Positions 5,010 to 5,028 of a DNA stretch of 5,028 nucleotides are shown piece by piece. The stretch is from Nostoc sp. CHAB 5715 (GTDB lineage Bacteria > Cyanobacteriota > Cyanobacteriia > Cyanobacteriales > Nostocaceae): assembly GCF_020829685.1 (NCBI RefSeq), contig NZ_JAIVFR010000567.1, forward strand, positions 1 to 5,028, in the 5' to 3' direction. Every line of letters starts with the position of its first letter. Position 1 is the first letter of the stretch. Under the pieces are notes generated by a model. That model saw only the letters and a program-made list of their open reading frames with translations. It searched no databases and was not told the origin of the DNA. Made by a program: the position numbers and the translations under genes.

Positions 5010-5028
5010 CATCTCAAAATTATAGAAG

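Overview
The window looks like chromosomal DNA from a filamentous, heterocyst-type cyanobacterium of the Nostoc/Anabaena kind. The evidence is seven exact copies of the octamer GCGATCGC (the HIP1 palindrome of cyanobacteria) in 5 kb, AT-leaning codon use, intergenic space packed with short degenerate repeats, and one protein very close to the cyanobacterial L-cysteine/L-cystine C-S-lyase. The genus is an inference.

Layout. Positions 1-860 hold a minus-strand reading frame for a multi-pass membrane protein. It runs off the left edge at its C-terminal end and has no ordinary start codon at its N-terminal end. A divergent plus-strand gene (912-2102) encodes a PLP-dependent C-S-lyase of the C-DES type. 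Positions 2103-2762 hold no convincing gene. They contain a 21-bp minisatellite (2149-2331), a short palindrome (2339-2355), a 245-bp element with long inverted ends and four tight internal hairpins (2385-2629), and another hairpin (2695-2718). Three plus-strand genes follow: a small P-loop kinase (2763-3308), a GT-B glycosyltransferase-like protein resembling the N-terminal half of plant L-arabinokinase (3483-4589), and a short membrane-anchored protein (4592-4921) only 2 nt downstream of it.

The strongest unexplained signal is in the repeats. Two composite elements of about 170 bp (A, 3275-3446; B, 4769-4938) begin with five heptamers in identical register, share spaced internal motifs, and end in inverted heptamers. 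Each overlaps the 3' end of a gene. A supplies the last 11 residues and the stop codon of the kinase; B supplies roughly the last 50 residues and the stop codon of the small membrane protein, probably replacing its original C-terminus. Other repeats sit at or inside the 5' end of the membrane-protein frame and directly before the lyase start codon.

How the genes work together is only partly readable. The lyase would release sulfide/persulfide sulfur from cyst(e)ine. The glycosyltransferase-like gene and the short membrane protein look translationally coupled. The kinase lies in the same direction but is separated from them by element A, so a shared transcript is possible but not shown. I see no defence system, CRISPR array, complete insertion sequence, rRNA or tRNA gene.
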